A stretch of 64,000 bases of DNA from Absidia repens (taxonomy: Eukaryota > Mucoromycota > Mucoromycetes > Mucorales > Cunninghamellaceae): assembly GCA_002105175.1 (NCBI GenBank), contig MCGE01000026.1:62001-126000 (forward strand). Direction: 5' to 3'. Within the stretch, counting starts at the first letter, position 1. Every line of letters starts with the position of its first letter. Position numbers and translations under genes: made by a program. This document shows positions 1 through 11,170 of the stretch, piece after piece. The notes beneath the pieces are model-generated. The model worked only from the letters and a program-made list of their open reading frames with translations. It made no database searches and was not told the DNA's origin.

Positions 1-273
1 ATTAATGATTTCAATAAAAAATTTGTTGTTGTTTTTTTAACAAAAAAAAAGATGCCTCATTTGTTTACTGTTGGTTTGTGATACGAAGAAACACCAGAAT
101 TCTCCCACCCTCCTTTTTTTTTGACGTTTATTTCTAAACTTTTATGGCTTGTTTGTGTTCCTGTTTGTGTGTGTGCGTGTGTGCTCAAGTACCGCATCTT
201 CGGCTGAATTTCTCATTTCTCTTTCTTTCAATTTTTTTTTTCCCTTTCCCACACACAGATAAGATCCTGAAAA

Positions 274-408
274 ATGATTCGTGCATCTACACTTGATAAT
301 ATCTATACCTTAGAAGCAGGTTTGACTCCATCTACTGCAACAATGTGCTCTTTCTGTAATGGTGATCACGCTGCCTGGAACTGTCCCAAACGTCATCGGC
401 CTCGATAA
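274..408 (+). CDS. Zinc-knuckle mini-ORF (44 aa) or terminal exon
   Basis: This short frame ends in a zinc-knuckle-like motif, CSFCNGDHAAWNC (CX2CX3HX4C), followed by the basic tail PKRHRPR. The spacing resembles the knuckle in eIF3g-type proteins more than the classic retroviral CX2CX4HX4C form. A pyrimidine-rich stretch ending in CACACAG at about 258 looks like a splice acceptor just upstream. A TGA lies in frame two codons before the ATG, so coding cannot continue in from an upstream exon in this frame. It is therefore either a tiny gene with a 5' UTR intron or the damaged end of a gene lying left of the window. The function is not recognised. Confidence 0.4.
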   Translation: MIRASTLDNIYTLEAGLTPSTATMCSFCNGDHAAWNCPKRHRPR

Positions 409-2758
409 GCCAGGAAGAATCCATGGGCAATACATCATCATCAAAAAGTCAATTTCAATTGTCCCTACAATATACCAACCAACTCCCTTTTCAGCCATCA
501 TACGTCAGAAATAGTCAATTTGTTCAATAGATATATATAAAAAAATCATTTATTTCCATCAATAAAGTCATGTTATTTTCATTTGTATCAACTTTCAACT
601 AGTCCAATATGCCTTGGTTTTATTTTTTATTTCATCACATCAGCTATATTAATATTAGCCTAAATTAACATGTAAACTATTGCGCTAATCCAAACGCCAA
701 CATGTATCTTATAAGCCACAGTCACGATGATCGCCGATTCTTGAAGAGGAGGTACAAAACGCCAAAAATAGGCAGGTGATCCAGAGAGAAAGGGAAGTGC
801 TACCAGATTACATTCTAAAGGAAAAGAAACCAAAGTATCAGCGTTTTCTTCAATTTTTTTTTTTTTTTTTTTCGCATTAAAAGTGTTTTCCTCAATTAGA
901 CCGAATTGCACCATATTGTCTGGAAAGGCATCAAGAGATGAGAATAACCAGGCTGCCGATGTTGAATGATGGCAATTACTGCCATAAGAAGAGAGCCACC
1001 ATGTTGGTGATGCGTATCGTGTTGATGTAAAAAAACAATATAAGGAAAAACGAGTTCGCTTTTTGTATCTAGTGGCCAAATAAAATAATTCAAATCCCGC
1101 CCACGTGAAATATATATTTTCTCTCTTCCGGCTGTTTTATTTTTTCGACTCTCTTTCTTTTTGTTTATTTTTTTTCCCCCCTTTATTTTTTTCTCCACCA
1201 TTCAACTTCTATGGGGTTCTTTTGGACTTAGAATAGCGTTAGGACTAGTTTAGAAGCGTTTTCAGAAAAGGGATTACAAAATGCATGGGGAAATTCTTTC
1301 ATTTTGGATCTAGGATCTGATGTCACCATTAGTCGGCTTTTCGGGACCTCCATTAGCTTAGCTTAGCGTTAGTTTGCTCATAGTTTGTATCTATATCTGA
1401 ATAAATTATGTCTCTTTTACATACTGAATGAAAACTATCCGACTAGTCTCTTTTCATGTCTAAAGCAATAGATCCCTTTTTACGGTTGTCCTTTGATATT
1501 AGTATTGACTATTCTCCAGCTCCCACTTTAGGTCATTACTGAGCATTGTTCTGACCTCACGTTAGTCTCTCCCCCATACTTCATCTACCATACCTTCCAT
1601 TGCATCCCTTGTTAAATGAGTCTCTCACCTTTAGTTTCAGTATATACCAAATACGTTTCAATAAAATATACCTTTTTATTAAAGTACTCTGACACATTTG
1701 ATAAAACAAAGTCTATAATGTAGTTTTTATGTGAGTGTCCTGCAAAACACTATTCTTTAATTCATCCGCTATGACCACTTCCTCATCCGTACGGTAGAAA
1801 CTAGTTGGCAGTGTTAGATCACTTACTATAAAAGGTGACCTTATTCCTCCTCGGCCAACCATATAAATAATTATAGGCTGCTCTGTTGCGTGTAGCTGTC
1901 ACTATAGAATATTCATCATTGCAATCTAGCTTATATATGAATACTCACCTTATCCCTTTTGGATTATTGACCGGTTTGACAGTTTTAAGTGACATGATAT
2001 GAAACGTAGTGGTACTCCCGCTCTATGATTCATATCAAACAACCTAGACCGCGCTGCCAGCGTAACCTCTACCAGAGTGGACATACTGTACATATCCAGC
2101 TCGTTGTTTTTTATTCATTTATTTCAGGTGTGATATTATAATTTCCCTGACATGGAACCGTCTACTAAGGTGCACAATGGCTATAGACTCTTTAACTTTA
2201 TCAAAAGCCACACTTCAACTTTTCCTTCCTGACACCAGCAAATCGTTTTTTGTTTCCTTTTTTTTTTTACATGTGTGGAAATGACTATCACATATATGCG
2301 TGTATGAACACAATGCCAGACTTTACCCTTCCGAAAAACCCACTTTGACACTGTTCCAAACCTCTGGCTCAGTTATTCAATTATAAGTCAGAGCTCAAGC
2401 TCCTGGTAATTTTTTTATAAGCACGGTACGCAAAGTTTATAAATTATATGAATAGGGAGTACAAGATATATACGTATATATAATGACTAATGAATATGAA
2501 TTCAAATACATTTTGTTGTATTTCAAGAGAAATAGGCATGTTTAATTTTCTTACTACTGATGATTTTTCTCGTCCAAGCTTTTTTTGTACACCGCCAATA
2601 AAATTCACATGGTCTTTTTTACTCTCTCTCTCTCTCTTTTTTTTTTTTTACTGTAAACTCGTCTTCATTCATTATTTTTCTTGGTATTAGTACCTCTTCG
2701 ACACTCTTTTTCTTTCACCTTCTCTCCTTTATTCAGCAACAGCAACATACTATTGACA
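409..2758. other. Intergenic region containing a long repeat copy
   Basis: No convincing gene is seen. It holds A/T tracts, copy A of the dispersed repeat (from about 1092) and, at its right end, a pyrimidine-rich leader before the gene starting at 2759. Confidence 0.6.
1092..2110 (+). repeat. Dispersed repeat family, copy A (long)
   Basis: The left edge is marked by AAATCCCGCCCACGTG, followed by an AT-rich TATA-like stretch and a C/T tract to about 1200. The conserved core runs 1200-1420 (GGATTACAAAATGCATGGGG, then CTTTCATTTTGGATC, ending in a variant poly(A)-like motif). The homology with the copy at 39.9 kb continues downstream through the TTAGTCTC...ATAGATCCC block near 1440-1475, the CAATAAAATATA block near 1660 and the ACTATAGAAT block near 1902. 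The right edge is approximate. Confidence 0.8.
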
Positions 2759-3517
2759 ATGCCACCCTCGATCAAACTAGAGGTGAATCATCCTACCTCG
2801 GAACCCGACGACTATACCTCACCACCACCATCTCCCCCTCCAATACATACACTATATACCGACGGATCTATCTATAGAGGAACATACTCATCTCCATTAG
2901 CAGCTCATCTACATACTCGCAACAACAAAGCTGGTCCTGGGTATGAAAAGCCTCCACCTTTCCTCGTCCCGAAACCTGCCCCGTCCGACCAAAACGATGA
3001 TAACAACAATAACAGCAGCAGTAGCAGCAAAAAGCGATCGCCCCGACAACAACAAATGTACGGTTATATGCGGAAGCTGACGATCTACCTGATGAAGCAG
3101 CTGGTGAAAAAGAACAATCTGGCATTAGTGATCAACTTGGTCCATCAAGGGTGGCGTGCACGGTTCTTTGTAGCACGAACGATCCAGCACACACAGCAAG
3201 CATTGACGACGTATCCATTCCATCGCGACTATGTCTATTACCGGAATGCAGCCATGCAAGCTGGGAAACTGTTGCTCTTGTTGGCAAAAAAGGAACAGCG
3301 GCTTTTGGTCAACGAACAGCTGTCGACAGTTGATATACGCACAGTAATGGGATTATACATGACGGTGATCTTTACGCGGATGACGGCTATCGCGCGCTTG
3401 GGCTTCAAGACAGGGATGGGCGCGCTCAAACATCTTGGTGCCTGGGATTCATTAATGATGGCTTTTACCTCTGTTGCTTTAACCCGATCTTTACAAAACC
3501 CTAGTCATTGGATGTGA
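2759..3517 (+). CDS. Unrecognised basic protein, 252 aa
   Basis: This is a single uninterrupted exon. I chose the ATG at 2759 because the frame upstream is pyrimidine-rich and leader-like. The first roughly 95 residues are low-complexity, with a PPPSPPP stretch and Asn/Ser runs ending in KKRSPRQQQ. From about residue 100 the protein is helical and basic (MRKLTIYLMKQLVKKNN, then GWRARFFVARTIQHTQQ), with a hydrophobic C-terminal part (VMGLYMTVIFTRMTAIARLG). No catalytic motif or known domain is recognised. The long, ordered C-terminal part makes it a believable gene. The function is unknown. Confidence 0.6.
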   Translation: MPPSIKLEVNHPTSEPDDYTSPPPSPPPIHTLYTDGSIYRGTYSSPLAAHLHTRNNKAGPGYEKPPPFLVPKPAPSDQNDDNNNNSSSSSKKRSPRQQQMYGYMRKLTIYLMKQLVKKNNLALVINLVHQGWRARFFVARTIQHTQQALTTYPFHRDYVYYRNAAMQAGKLLLLLAKKEQRLLVNEQLSTVDIRTVMGLYMTVIFTRMTAIARLGFKTGMGALKHLGAWDSLMMAFTSVALTRSLQNPSHWM

Positions 3518-4256
3518 TTATATGATCGGGTTTCTGACTTTGAATCGCCTCCCTCTCTCTCTCTCTCTCTCTCTTTATGGTCCCCCCCTCTCTCGTTCCT
3601 CTACTCTTATTGGCTTCCTGATCGGGTATATGTAGTTACTCTTTTGCCCTGGTTTGGTCTTTATGAAAATCTCTTATATTCTTTCTTCCCTTATCTACCC
3701 TTTACGATAGAATATCCCCTCTCCGTTATCTTTATCTATATCCATTATTCGTCTTTATTATTATTATCGTCATTTGTTATTAGTCATTCATGTAGTTTAT
3801 CGATAGTTTAGAATTTGTAGTATACTTTATCTTTTTTTTTTGTCATCATTTTTTATACATTTTATAATAAAGATTTTTTCCCCTTTGCTGTCTGTATGAA
3901 TAGTTTATTGACTCTTTTTAGCTTTAGACAGCGGATCATCATCATCATCATGTGATATGTTTTTTATACACAATGGTTGTATGATGACGCTCAAAGTGCA
4001 GGTGACTTGCGTAGATTATAACCCCTATGTCGCTTATAGTTATATATTTGGTATCACAGAGTCTAGATGGTCTCGGCTTTCTCGATTCGTACAGTGAAAG
4101 TGACAAATAGATTCAACCCCCGCATTTTAGCTTCCATGGCATATTTCCGCCTTTGGAGTTGGTACATTCATTTTATTTTATACTTTTGAGTCGTGATCAA
4201 TTTATATACTATAATCTTTTACACTAAAATCTATTGCGTGTACATTCAGGAACAAA

Positions 4257-4304
<48 letters not shown>

Positions 4305-4812
4305 TGTTGCCTTGGCTCTGATTTATATATCTTTATAGGGTTTAGTATCGTTTTTTTTTTTTATTAACCAGCCATGACGATGATCATCATCTATGAACTA
4401 TCATGAAACGAGAATTATAGTACACTCAGTACTGTAAAAAACAGTCTCGTGGTGTATCCCAATGGAGTCTAAATTATCATCATCATCATCATCATCGTCA
4501 TATACTTCTCTATCGCGCATGAACGATACATCAAAAAAAAAAAAAAAAATCCGGGAGCTTGAAAAAAAATCTAGGAGGCGGAGAAGTGACAACCCCATTT
4601 GGCTAGTGATTAGAATTGACTTGATTTATAGGATCTTATCTGCACCTTTAGTACCCGAGTAAAAAGATAAACCAAAAGAAGCTAAAAAAGTGGTACAATA
4701 AATGTCATTGTCAAGAAAACATATAAATAGGAGCTACTTTTATCGCAGTTACATTTTTTTATTTTATTATACATACATTTACATCAACATTACAAACAGC
4801 CAATCTTCTATT
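3518..4812. other. Intergenic region with a very long poly(A) tract
   Basis: It begins as the 3' UTR of the preceding gene, with a CT microsatellite near 3550 and AATAAAG near 3867. It contains an A-run of more than 40 bases at about 4257-4302 and a CAT/ATC trinucleotide stretch near 4475-4500. No gene is supported. Confidence 0.6.
4722..4729 (+). promoter_or_regulatory. TATA box of the small gene at 4813
   Basis: TATAAATA lies about 90 bases upstream of the ATG at 4813, followed by a pyrimidine-rich and then ACA-rich leader. This is a consensus TATA in a plausible position. Confidence 0.55.
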
Positions 4813-5100
4813 ATGCCTTCGTTTATTACTGGTTTCGTTAAATACTGCAAGCGATCTGTGTCTCCTACTTCTGTTACTGATCAAGATGACCAGGTTGTGA
4901 CTAGAATTCCTACTAACAGTAGCACCACTAGTAGTGATGACAGCCATATTGATCTCTATAAATGCTTCAGCAAACATCTCAATGACCCTATGCGAATCTC
5001 TGATCGTCCTGATATGGTTGGCCAATTCCATGATCCTATGAGTATTGGCAAGAAACATTCCTCCTTGGTGGGCCATGACGTGACCCACACCGGTGCCTAG
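4813..5100 (+). CDS. Small unrecognised soluble protein, 95 aa
   Basis: This is a single-exon frame. The ATG at 4813 is preferred because a TATA box lies about 90 bases upstream. The protein starts MPSFITGFVKYCKRSV, has a Ser/Thr-rich middle and a C-terminal half rich in His, Asp and Met (DPMRISDRPDMVGQFHDPMS, then KKHSSLVGHDVTHTGA). There is no signal peptide or membrane segment. The composition resembles small hydrophilic stress- or sporulation-associated fungal proteins, but no family is recognised. The strong TATA suggests regulated, possibly high, expression. Confidence 0.5.
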   Translation: MPSFITGFVKYCKRSVSPTSVTDQDDQVVTRIPTNSSTTSSDDSHIDLYKCFSKHLNDPMRISDRPDMVGQFHDPMSIGKKHSSLVGHDVTHTGA

Positions 5101-5793
5101 ATTTGACAACCATATACATATGATACATATATATATTTATTATTTACTTATTAGATACCCTCCATCCACCTTTTTTTCTATCTAACCCAAATAATTGTAC
5201 TTTCTTGTGTAAATATTTAACCTTCCCCTTTCAGTTTATTACCTTCCTTCACAATGTATATATTATATCCCGTCTGCCTTCGTGCTTTTTTTTCTCTCAC
5301 TTATGTTTAGCTTAACCCCACTCTCACTTTCTCCCCAATTACCTTCTTTTTTTGAATAACAATCCTTTTTTTTTTATCAGTCAGCTTAATCATGATGAAT
5401 TTCATGATCCAAGTGAAAAAATAATGGAGAGAGGCCTTTTGATTGGTGAGGGAGATATGTTGGTTGTTTGACAGCCGAGATCAATTCAACACCCGTCCAA
5501 GATCGAGGTTTTTTTTTTTTTGGTGCAAACAGCGTGCTTACTTGCCAATGTTTATATTATTAAAAGCCATGTGGGAATTATCTATTAAAATGACTTTATA
5601 AGAGTTATCTTGTATCTTATCGCTGAATTGACAATGACTGCAATTGACGATCGCTTGAAGGTTATAGGCCCTTTCTCTCCTTAGTCGGTGATTAAAAACA
5701 TGACATGGTCAAGAAAAGTATTTATTTTTTCGCTGTTTAGTTTTTTTTTTTCTTTTTCTTTCCGCCTCTTCTCCATTATTTTGATTTATTATC
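5101..5793. other. Intergenic region and DHODH promoter
   Basis: It is AT-rich with several T-runs. The last roughly 70 bases are a pyrimidine-rich leader typical of the genes in this window. No gene or RNA is seen. Confidence 0.5.
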
Positions 5794-6735
5794 ATGGCTG
5801 ATCTTTCAACAACTGTTGCTGGTGTGCATCTTGACAATGTGTTTTTCAATGCTTCTGGTGTATGGTGTCAACATGAAGAAGAACTCAAAGCTTTACTTGA
5901 AAGCGGCTCTGGATCTCTGATCACCAAATCAGCCACTTTTGAACATCGTGAAGGTAACCCCTCTCCTCGATACCTTCCTTTACCTGGTGGTGTGGGTAGC
6001 ATTAACTCCATGGGACTTCCCAATGAAGGTTACGAATACTACTTGAACTATGCTAAGCAATTCGACTACACGCAAGCCAAGCCCTTGTTTATCTCCTTGT
6101 CTGGCTTGTCGCTGGCCGATAATGTCAAGATGGTCACTGCCTTTGTGGAAGCCGATTTGCCTTGTATTTTGGAAGTCAATTTCTCGTGCCCCAACGTGCC
6201 TGGTAAACCTCAACTTGGTTACGATATTGATGCTATGGATGCTGCGCTTGCAACGTTGGCTCCTTTGATCAAGAAGCCTTTTGGTATCAAGTTGCCTCCT
6301 TACTTTGATATTGCTCACTTTGATCAAGTCGCTGCGGTGGTCAACAAGTACGATAATTTGGCCTATGTGACATGTATCAACTCGGTGGGTAATGGTTTGG
6401 CTATTGATCTCGACACGGAAACCGCTTTAATCAAGCCCAAGGATGGATTTGGTGGACTGGGTGGTTTGATGGTGCTCCAAACTGCGTTGGCCAATGTCAA
6501 TGCCTTTTACCGTCGTCTTCCTAACAAGCAAGTGATCGGTGTGGGTGGTGTGGTCTCTGGAAAGGAAGCCTTCTTGCATATCTTGGCTGGTGCCTCTGCG
6601 GTTCAAATCGGAACACAACTCAAGGAAGAAGGTCCTGCTATGTTTGATCGTATCAAGAAGGAATTGCAAGAAATTATGGAAAAGAAGGGATACAAGTCAG
6701 TGAATGATTTCCGCGGCAAGGTCAAGACTCTCTAG
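5794..6735 (+). CDS. URA1: Dihydroorotate dehydrogenase, class 1A (fumarate), cytosolic
   Basis: This enzyme oxidises dihydroorotate to orotate, the fourth step of de novo pyrimidine synthesis. Class 1A enzymes are soluble FMN proteins that use fumarate, unlike the mitochondrial quinone-linked class 2 enzymes of most eukaryotes. The 313 residues match the class 1A length. Family motifs are present: SLITKSAT (Lys45), NSMGLPN (71-77), FSCPNVPGKPQLGYD with the catalytic Cys132, GIKLPPYF (Lys166), INSVGNGL, FGGLGG and the FMN-phosphate loop GVGGVVSG, then QIGTQL. There is no presequence or transmembrane segment. It is intronless, whereas most genes in the window are split. S. cerevisiae URA1 is the same class and is regarded as acquired from bacteria. 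Confidence 0.95.
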   Translation: MADLSTTVAGVHLDNVFFNASGVWCQHEEELKALLESGSGSLITKSATFEHREGNPSPRYLPLPGGVGSINSMGLPNEGYEYYLNYAKQFDYTQAKPLFISLSGLSLADNVKMVTAFVEADLPCILEVNFSCPNVPGKPQLGYDIDAMDAALATLAPLIKKPFGIKLPPYFDIAHFDQVAAVVNKYDNLAYVTCINSVGNGLAIDLDTETALIKPKDGFGGLGGLMVLQTALANVNAFYRRLPNKQVIGVGGVVSGKEAFLHILAGASAVQIGTQLKEEGPAMFDRIKKELQEIMEKKGYKSVNDFRGKVKTL

Positions 6736-6991
6736 GATGACTGATTGTAGTATTATTTTGTAGTTTATTAGATATTGTTTGTTTTGTGAATAAAAAAAAT
6801 CTATCATATCACGTTATACTACTGTTGATTCCCTCTCTAACTTTTGGCGGAGTTTGTTGTGCCAAGTTGCATTTTTTATTGACGGCGGGTACTTTTTCTC
6901 GTCTCTTAATTCTCTCTCTTTTTTGTTTTTGTTTTTGTTTTATTTTTTATTTTTTATTTTTTTATGTGCGTATTTTTTTTCCCTTTTTTAC

Positions 6992-9091
6992 ATGGAAAGG
7001 ATATTTACAAATCAAGACTCATTCCAACGACATACCCTCACTTACTCTCCTCCATTACAAAACACCAAGGATTCAAACCTACCTAATTTATCGCCAGCTA
7101 TTCCATCACCATCACTTACGCCACCTCATTCCGTAACAACTCCCACATCAACAACTCACACACATCCGAAAGACAATACCAATTACACTAAGAAGAATTT
7201 AGCTGATGATACCACTTTGCTGAACAGAACTGATACTGATAATCAACCTTGCGCCGCTCTTGAAACTGTAGCTTCCCTGGACCAGGCCCTGATTCGACGC
7301 TTACCGCCAAGAAAACGAATGCAGTCTTTAAAAAAGCAATTCACCAAACCAAACCTATCTGTACCTGTGTTATCAACTGCACCTTGTCTTACCATGAATT
7401 TAGTCAGCTCAGCAACATCTCCATTACTTCAGGAACACGCTTCCTCTTTACCATCTACAGCAACGATAACAACAACAACAGAAACTATACCTATGCAGTC
7501 TACGTCAAAGACGGATATTAACACAGCTTATCACATCGGTATTAACAGCAGCAGCAGCAGCAGAAACTACAACAACAACAACAACGACAACAAAAATAGC
7601 AGCAGTAGCAGATCCCCTTCACCAATTATCGACATTGAAGATGATAGTGGTGACACTACAGAGACTGATGACGAAGACGACTGGAAATTGCACAGGAAAC
7701 GAAGTATCAGCGAGTCTACTCTTTTAAGCGACGACTTTGGACGACCAAAACACACCGTCATTATACAGCAACAACAGCAACATGAACCACCCTTTTCCAC
7801 TTTTTCGGCATCTTCAGCAAGTCCCATATCTTCCTCAAACCCAAAGTTACCGCCAAAATCTACAAAATCATGGCAACAAAAGTATCAGGAACCCTCTTCC
7901 ATTCGGGTAATAGAAAATACCATCATCGATATCATTGAAACTTGATTATTTACTCACACTTTTTGAAATCTCTAGTCGGCTATCGATCAAAAAGCCTCTA
8001 TTGAATCAACCACTGCTACCCCTTCAACTCTGCTACCTAGGACACTATCTAGCAAAAAGGTAGGTATCCTTAGCATACAATGAAAAATAAAACGCTATTA
8101 CCATACTAAGAAATATTATTACGTTGTAGACAAAGGCAGCCGCTAAAAAGAAACAAGAATCGCCACCTTCCATTACCGCTATGAATACCAAGGAATATCC
8201 GAAGACTACCGATACCACTGCCATCACCGCTAGAAGAGTAAAAAGGCCGGATTTGCCCAAATCAAAAACGAAGAAAACCACGACTCTCTATTGTATTTGT
8301 CAAACACCCTACGATGCTACTAGATTTATGATTGCCTGTGATGAATGTGATCAGTGGTTCCATGGTGAATGTATTGGCATCAGCGAAAAAGATGGTGAAT
8401 TTATTGATCTCTATTTCTGCGGTGTTTGCGGGAAAGGTAAGTTCATATGCATTTATTTATATAGTTGAGAATGTCATTGACCTTTTTTTTTTTTGTATAT
8501 ACAGACACTGGGAAAAAGACATCGTGGAAACTGAAGTGTGAAAATCCAACTTGCCACAAGTCAGCACGGTTAATACGATCGAATAATGGAAGCTCATCGT
8601 TACCGAGATACTGCTCTCATAAATGTGGTGCGGCACAAAGATCAAAACCAGAAACCAAGGAGGTGGAACATCTTGAACAGCAAATCCAACGATGCATGGG
8701 GGTTCTGCGAATGATTGAACAAAAGCAACGGTTTCTTGAAATGACGGAACGCCAAGCACAAAATTACGATATATGTGGATTTGATTCTCGACTGGTATGG
8801 GATAATCACTTATGGATCAAGGTACAACGTGTGGTGGAAACAGAGAAAGATGGAACAGTGATACTACTACTTCAGCAACAAGACAAGTCAAGGAATTCAT
8901 CAACCACGCAACAACAAACAATGACGATGGATTCTCATAGACGATGTCAACATAGACGAAATGACTGCCGACAACATCAACAATGGCCAAAAACCTTGGG
9001 CTTGGAATTAAAAAAGGAACGGAAAGACCAACTGCAAGCAATCAAGGCCCTCGAAAAGGAAATGGATATGGCGGATGCATCAACCTATTAG
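6992..9091 (+). CDS. SPP1: SPP1/CFP1-like PHD-finger protein (Set1/COMPASS subunit)
   Basis: Exons are 6992-7906, 7976-8059, 8130-8436 and 8505-9091, all joining in frame to give 630 aa. The N-terminal half is Ser/Thr/Asn-rich with an acidic patch (DIEDDSGD). A basic stretch RRVKRPDLPKSKTKK precedes a PHD finger at about 386-435 (YCICQ, MIACDECDQWFHGECIG, FCGVC) with the C4HC3 ligands in place. After the third intron comes WKLKCENPTCHKSAR and YCSHKCG, a second Cys/His unit, followed by helical Glu/Gln/Lys-rich sequence. PHD plus this Cys cluster and C-terminal helix is the arrangement of Spp1 and Cfp1, which read H3K4me3 for the Set1 methyltransferase. The internal ATG at 6992 was chosen over an upstream leader of mostly Phe/Leu codons. 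Confidence 0.8.
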
Positions 9092-9406
9092 TTGGTTTTT
9101 ACTTGCCCCCTCTTTTTATTAGTATTATTGTTTTTTTTTATCTCTTTTTTATATTACCTCCTCTCCCTTTCTTTTATGCTCCTTTATATTTGGCACACTT
9201 GAAATTTGAAAATATTTTTTTTTTACTTTTCTCCCTTTCTTCACTTCTTTTTCTCTCTCTCTCCCCCTTCCTTTCCTTTCCTTTTCTTGTAGATATATAT
9301 CAAACTTCCCTCTACTTTACCTTTATACCTCCTCTATACACTTTTACTTTCTTACTAGCTCCAGTATTTGTTTATCCTTTGGCGCCAACTACAATACCTA
9401 GACGCA
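9092..9406. other. KEX2 promoter, pyrimidine-rich
   Basis: The stretch between the SPP1-like stop and the KEX2 ATG is strongly T/C-rich on the plus strand, with a TATTTATT-like patch. No gene is present. Confidence 0.5.
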
Positions 9407-11136
9407 ATGTCAACTTCATTATCCATTATACTCTTCTGTTTATTACTTGTCTCTTCTGTTTCTGGATCCCTCTATGCACGCGACCACCAACATCGGCTTT
9501 ACTACACTATGTATATACCCAATGGAAACCATGCAGCAGCCATGCATGTGGCTCATCAACTGAAGGCAAGATACGAAGGTCCCGTTGGCGAATTACAACA
9601 GTACCATGAAATCAGTACGCTCAAATCACCTCCTCCACTATCACCACGCGGACATACTTTGGACAAACGACACAACCAGGATCTTGATGAATATACTGAT
9701 GCGCACCATACCTTGCTCAAACGGTTTCGACAACTTCAACAGCAGCAAATAGCCAAACGGGATACGGCAACCGCAACGACAAGTCCATTTATTTTGCAGA
9801 TTGACTCCTTAAAACCACAAATCAGACATCGACGTCTGGTCAAACGCGCCCCACCTTCTCCTGACTACATCCATGGACGTTATCGACTAGCATCAAGACA
9901 AAAGAAAGACGATGATGATAACGACGATGATGATGACGATGAAGAGGAAACCGATTCTGCTGTTATTCCGGAACAACACTATCTCGACCCTATCTCCAGC
10001 AAGCATTTCTTAAATCTTACGGATGGCTTCAAGAATTTGAAACAGGCTTTGAACATTGATGATCCAGGATTTGATCGGCAATGGCATTTGGTAAGGAAAA
10101 TAGAATTCCAAAAAGGGGACGAATGCATGAATAATAATAGTGGATATATACACTGCTTGATTTATATAGGTCAACCAGGATCAATACGGTCATGATTTGA
10201 ATGTCACTGGGGTTTGGAGTCAAGGTAAGCATACCACACACATTGTCTGCGAACAAAAAGAGCAACGATAATTTATTTATTTATTTATTTTGTACGATCG
10301 AATAGGAATTACCGGCAAAAATATTGTGGTCGCTATTTTAGATGATGGTCTCGATATGAATAACGACGATTTGACAACCAACTTTGTAAGTACCTTCTCC
10401 CATCCGTCCTCCTTTTTTATTTTAATTGGTTGATGATCACACCCATTCGCCCATATTAATCACTTGAACTCCCCCCCCCTTTTTTTTTATGGCCATAGTT
10501 TGCTGAAGGATCTTATGATTTCAATGATCATACTAGCTTACCTAAACCGCGGCTCGTTGAAGATACCCATGGTACACGATGTGCTGGTGAAATTGCAGCT
10601 GTCAAGAATGGAGTTTGTGGTGTCGGTATGGCTTATGATGCAAAAGTAGCAGGTACAAAAAAAAAAAGTATCCCTTTCAACAGCAGTCAAAACGTTTCTC
10701 ATTCATGTCGTCTTTTTTATTTTATTAATAGGTATTCGCATTCTCTCAGCAGATATCACGGATGAAGATGAAGCCCGCGCACTTAATTACAAATATCAAG
10801 AAAACCACATCTATTCATGCTCCTGGGGTCCTCCTGATTATGGCGAAGTGGCGGAAGCACCTCAAGGCATTGTATTGGACGCTATCAAAAACGGCATTGA
10901 CAAGGGCCGAAATGGAACCGGTACGATCTATGTGTTTGCCTCCGGCAATGGTGGTGGCAATGATGATAACTGTAACTTTGATGGCTATACAAACAGTATT
11001 TATACTATCACTGTGGGCGCTATTGATCGAATGGGAAATCATCCTTATTACTCAGAACGATGCTCGGCACAGCTGGTTGTAGCTTACTCTAGTGGAAGTG
11101 GTGGAAATATCGTAAGTCGTAAGATGAACAGAAAGA

Positions 11137-11170
<34 letters not shown>

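Noticed and set aside
660..1201. Two overlapping minus-strand ORFs near 1 kb
   Set aside because: They run through A/T tracts and into the head of repeat copy A, with no protein-like composition.
2868..3125. Minus-strand ORF opposite the gene at 2759
   Set aside because: It mirrors low-complexity CAA/AGC codons of the plus-strand gene and shows Cys-rich shadow sequence only.
4257..4302. Long A-run as a retroposon tail
   Set aside because: No upstream sequence resembling a processed transcript or flanking duplication could be seen. Similar A/T runs occur throughout and look like slippage tracts.
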